Shown here: one piece after another, positions 5,539 through 6,709 of the stretch
Layout: each line of letters begins with the position of its first letter
How positions within the stretch are numbered: the stretch's first letter is position 1
Origin: an uncultured Ruminococcus sp.
GTDB taxonomy: Bacteria; Bacillota; Clostridia; Oscillospirales; Acutalibacteraceae
NCBI GenBank assembly: GCA_902766305.1
Contig: CACXDE010000274.1
Coordinates: 1-6,709 of the forward strand
Reading direction: 5' to 3'
Length of the DNA stretch: 6,709 nucleotides
Program-made: the position numbers and the translations under genes
The notes under the pieces: model-generated
Told to the model about the DNA's origin: nothing
The model's input: the letters and a program-made list of their open reading frames with translations, nothing else
The model's database searches: none

Positions 5539-5567
5539 ATGATACAATAAACAGAGCCAAAAGTCAA
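5539..5567 (-). promoter_or_regulatory. Sigma-A-like promoter of the DUF4143 ATPase
   Basis: On the minus strand TTGACT (5567-5562) and TATCAT (5544-5539) are separated by exactly 17 bp. Initiation near 5532 would give a leader of about 20 bases with AGGAGG in it. Unlike the cassette promoters, this one has a good -35 box. Confidence 0.75.
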
Positions 5568-5645
5568 GCATTCTTACACATTTTCATAGCTAATAATAAG
5601 CACGTTTTCACAAAATCTTATCGAATGATGCTTGGATTGACAAAT

Positions 5646-5930
5646 TTAATTGGCACAAATCGTCTTATTCATGATAGATACACTATAAGCCTTTTCAATA
5701 TAGCTTATAGACGGGGAAAATCTCTTGATCACATTCATTATTGCCTTATCGTTGTGGATCTTCTTGTAATTGAAAGCATCCTTAAGCAGTACGCCGTTTC
5801 TATAATAGTCATATGTGCTGCGGCGATACTTCTGACTGAACATATAGATACTTTCGTTTTCAGAAGTTATGTAGAAATCAATGATTCCCTTTGTATTGCT
5901 GTCCTTGCAGTAGATTACACTTGTTTTCAT
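5646..5930 (-). CDS. Unrecognised 94-aa cytosolic protein
   Basis: I do not recognise this protein. The 94-aa product is Lys- and Tyr-rich, without signal peptide or membrane span, and an AGAAAGGAC ribosome binding site precedes the ATG at 5930. Visible elements are a strand-like start (MKTSVIYCKD, then GIIDFYITS), the Tyr-rich segment YRRSTYDYYRNG (about 35-46), and a helical second half, KIHNDKAIMNVIKRFSPSIS. It lies between the membrane peptides (145 bases upstream) and the ATPase promoter. Two copies of the 16-bp repeat sit 66 and 115 bases upstream of its start, where an operator would be expected. An overlapping plus-strand ORF (5625-5951) lacks a ribosome binding site and is judged to be its antisense shadow. 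Confidence 0.72.
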   Translation of the reverse strand: MKTSVIYCKDSNTKGIIDFYITSENESIYMFSQKYRRSTYDYYRNGVLLKDAFNYKKIHNDKAIMNVIKRFSPSISYIEKAYSVSIMNKTICAN

Positions 5931-5995
5931 ATTGATCGTCCTTTCTGTTGAGAAGAGCCCATGCAGTTTTTATCCTGTATGAGCTTTTTTATTTT

Positions 5996-6060
5996 GTGCT
6001 ATTAGTAGCACTTTTTTATTTCTTACATTGAAGCTGTTTGAAATGTGCTATTAGTAGCAC
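5996..6060. repeat. Right cluster of the 16-bp repeat GTGCTATTAGTAGCAC (two copies)
   Basis: Identical copies lie at 5996-6011 and 6045-6060, both in plus orientation and 49 bp apart. The first is followed by six Ts (6012-6017); the second is not, but is flanked by GAAAT (6040-6044) and ATTTC (6064-6068), which can extend its stem around a bulge. Both lie between the 28-aa membrane peptide and the 94-aa gene, which are transcribed leftward. In that direction neither copy has a T-run, so they are not ordinary terminators for these genes. Confidence 0.8.
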
Positions 6061-6074
6061 AAAATTTCTGAGTA

Positions 6075-6161
6075 TCACTTCTTTTCTGTCTTATAGATGA
6101 CATAAAGCGTAGCCAGATAAAGAAATGAGATAATAAGAAAAGTTACAAAAAGTAAAAACAT
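6075..6161 (-). CDS. 28-aa single-span membrane peptide
   Basis: This small minus-strand ORF encodes 28 residues: MFLLFVTFLIISFLYLATLY, then a charged tail ending KTEKK. GGAGGT (6174-6169) lies 7 bases from the chosen ATG. An earlier ATG at 6168, in another frame, directly abuts the Shine-Dalgarno and is rejected. Residues 2-23 make one hydrophobic helix, and the basic C-terminus suggests the tail faces the cytoplasm. It resembles the 27-aa peptide encoded just upstream (10 of 27 positions identical without gaps, including M1, F2, L4, F5, F8, L9, L19, Y20 and K24). Function is unknown; small accessory subunits of membrane complexes and membrane-active toxins are both possible. Confidence 0.7.
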   Translation of the reverse strand: MFLLFVTFLIISFLYLATLYVIYKTEKK

Positions 6162-6192
6162 AGATCATACCTCCAGTCTGCTTGTAAAAAAA

Positions 6193-6276
6193 TCACCTGC
6201 CATATTTTAATAAAAGATATAACCAAGCTGTGCAAAATGCAATAACAGTGAGAAAAACTAAAAATAACATAAACAT
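6193..6276 (-). CDS. 27-aa single-span membrane peptide
   Basis: This minus-strand ORF of 27 residues starts MFMLFLVFLTVIAFC, continues AWLYLLLKYGR, and ends at TGA. GGAGG (6289-6285) lies 8 bases upstream of the ATG at 6276. Except for the last four residues it is one hydrophobic helix with a basic end, as in the 28-aa peptide 31 bases downstream. The two share spacing, size and a MFxLFxxFL start, so they are probably paralogues in one transcript. A promoter candidate lies at 6318-6326. No match to a named family could be made from sequence alone. Confidence 0.7.
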   Translation of the reverse strand: MFMLFLVFLTVIAFCTAWLYLLLKYGR

Positions 6277-6299
6277 AATATCAACCTCCGTTTGATCAT

Positions 6300-6326
6300 T
6301 GATATCTTTCTGATATCATTTTATCA
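6300..6326 (-). promoter_or_regulatory. Candidate promoter and inverted repeat before the membrane peptides
   Basis: On the minus strand TGATAAAAT forms an extended -10 element (TAAAAT at 6323-6318). The best -35 at 17 bp is the weak TTATCT. Directly downstream, TGATATC (6300-6306) and GATATCA (6312-6318) form an inverted repeat around TTTCT that overlaps the expected start site and could serve as an operator. Confidence 0.45.
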
Positions 6327-6384
6327 GTTTAATTTTTATGAGATAAGATTCAGATGTATAAATCCTGAAAAGCGCGGAAGGTGT

Positions 6385-6540
6385 TCATTCATCTCCCAGA
6401 AGCCTGTGCTTATTTACTGCCGCGCCCATAAGAAGCACGATCACATCGTCGATAGGTCCGGGCATGAGATCTACAGGTGATACGATATAAGCGATGACAA
6501 GACCGAGCACAACGAGCTTGATGATCCTTTCCTTTTCCAT
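6385..6540 (-). CDS. 51-aa DUF1232-like membrane protein
   Basis: A 51-aa protein is read from the ATG at 6540, which has AGGAGG 8 bases upstream. Residues about 6-20 form a hydrophobic segment leading into YIVSPVDLMPGPIDDVIVLL (18-37). This is the hallmark of the DUF1232/YkvA-type motif, in which Ser-Pro-x-Asp-x-x-Pro is followed by an Asp pair. The protein is a minimal version of the family, whose members are usually longer, and the family function is unknown. The reading frame stays open to 6705, but that extension lacks conservation-like features and a visible ribosome binding site, and it would swallow the strong Shine-Dalgarno, so I reject it. A TATAAT (6589-6584, minus strand) upstream supports a separate promoter. 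Confidence 0.82.
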   Translation of the reverse strand: MEKERIIKLVVLGLVIAYIVSPVDLMPGPIDDVIVLLMGAAVNKHRLLGDE

Positions 6541-6583
6541 AACATCATCCTCCTTTTGATAAGCTGTGTTTCGTTCTTCTGTA

Positions 6584-6589
6584 ATTATA
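6584..6589 (-). promoter_or_regulatory. Candidate -10 box of the DUF1232-like gene
   Basis: A perfect TATAAT on the minus strand lies about 45 bases before the start codon at 6540. No convincing -35 hexamer is visible at 16-18 bp, so the promoter call is tentative. The rest of 6590-6709 shows no other feature. Confidence 0.4.
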
Positions 6590-6709
6590 TAATACCATAT
6601 CGAAAAAGGAAAATACAGGCAAAAAAGTGCGCAAAAAATCCCATTATCAGAATAGTGAAGAAAATTATAATTTATTGTTGTAAAATGCGGAAGCTTATCA
6701 GACATAGTA

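Noticed and set aside
5514..5567. Longer N-terminus for the DUF4143 ATPase starting at 5567
   Set aside because: The extension covers the -35 and -10 boxes and the Shine-Dalgarno; the start at 5513 is correctly spaced from AGGAGG.
5625..5951. Plus-strand ORF of 108 codons
   Set aside because: It overlaps the 94-aa minus-strand gene almost entirely, has no ribosome binding site, and its composition is that of a reverse-complement shadow.
6096..6168. Alternative 25-aa frame starting at the ATG at 6168
   Set aside because: The ATG touches GGAGGT with no spacer, and its product lacks the membrane helix shared with the neighbouring peptide.
6541..6705. Extended 106-aa form of the DUF1232-like protein
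   Set aside because: No ribosome binding site is visible, the extension reads like translated AT-rich intergenic DNA, and it runs over a strong AGGAGG and a TATAAT.

Overview
The window looks chromosomal and comes from a Ruminococcus-like member of the Clostridia. The base composition is AT-leaning, ribosome binding sites are strong AGGAGG-type sites, and two secreted proteins carry type I dockerin modules. Dockerins are typical of rumen and gut Ruminococcus and related cellulosome formers. The genus call is inference from these traits, not from a marker gene.

Left part (1-4180): a LytTR-family response regulator (minus strand, 7-717) is transcribed divergently from a rightward block. The block holds two copies of one regulatory cassette, at about 758-921 and 1743-1906, which align without a gap at a constant offset of 985 bp. 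Each copy has CCGTTCAC-type half-sites spaced 21, 30 and 21 bp (the last inverted), a TATAAT box, a conserved ACCACACTAAG start region, a ribosome binding site and a ten-codon ORF for the same peptide, MGNIFKWLFG. The first cassette leads to a 148-aa protein with a possible GyrI-like effector-binding fold (1015-1461). The second leads to two exported peptidoglycan hydrolases: a phage-lysozyme-like protein (1962-2987) and a CHAP protein (3097-4098). Both hydrolases end in a dockerin plus an SH3-like module. A strong hairpin at 4137-4179 closes the block. The simplest reading is a two-component, probably peptide-linked system that switches on a tiny peptide and a scaffold-attachable lytic arsenal. 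The link from regulator to promoters is inferred from position and site architecture.

Right part (4182-6540): all genes are on the minus strand. In transcription order they are a 51-aa DUF1232-like membrane protein, two tandem 27- and 28-aa single-span membrane peptides, an unrecognised 94-aa protein, and a DUF4143-type AAA ATPase with its own sigma-A-like promoter. The left edge of the window (1-3) appears to cut the first codon of the gene that follows the response regulator.

A 16-bp near-palindrome, GTGCTATTAGTAGCAC, occurs five times in two intergenic clusters (1490-1724 and 5996-6060). Some copies look like terminators, but not all can be explained that way.
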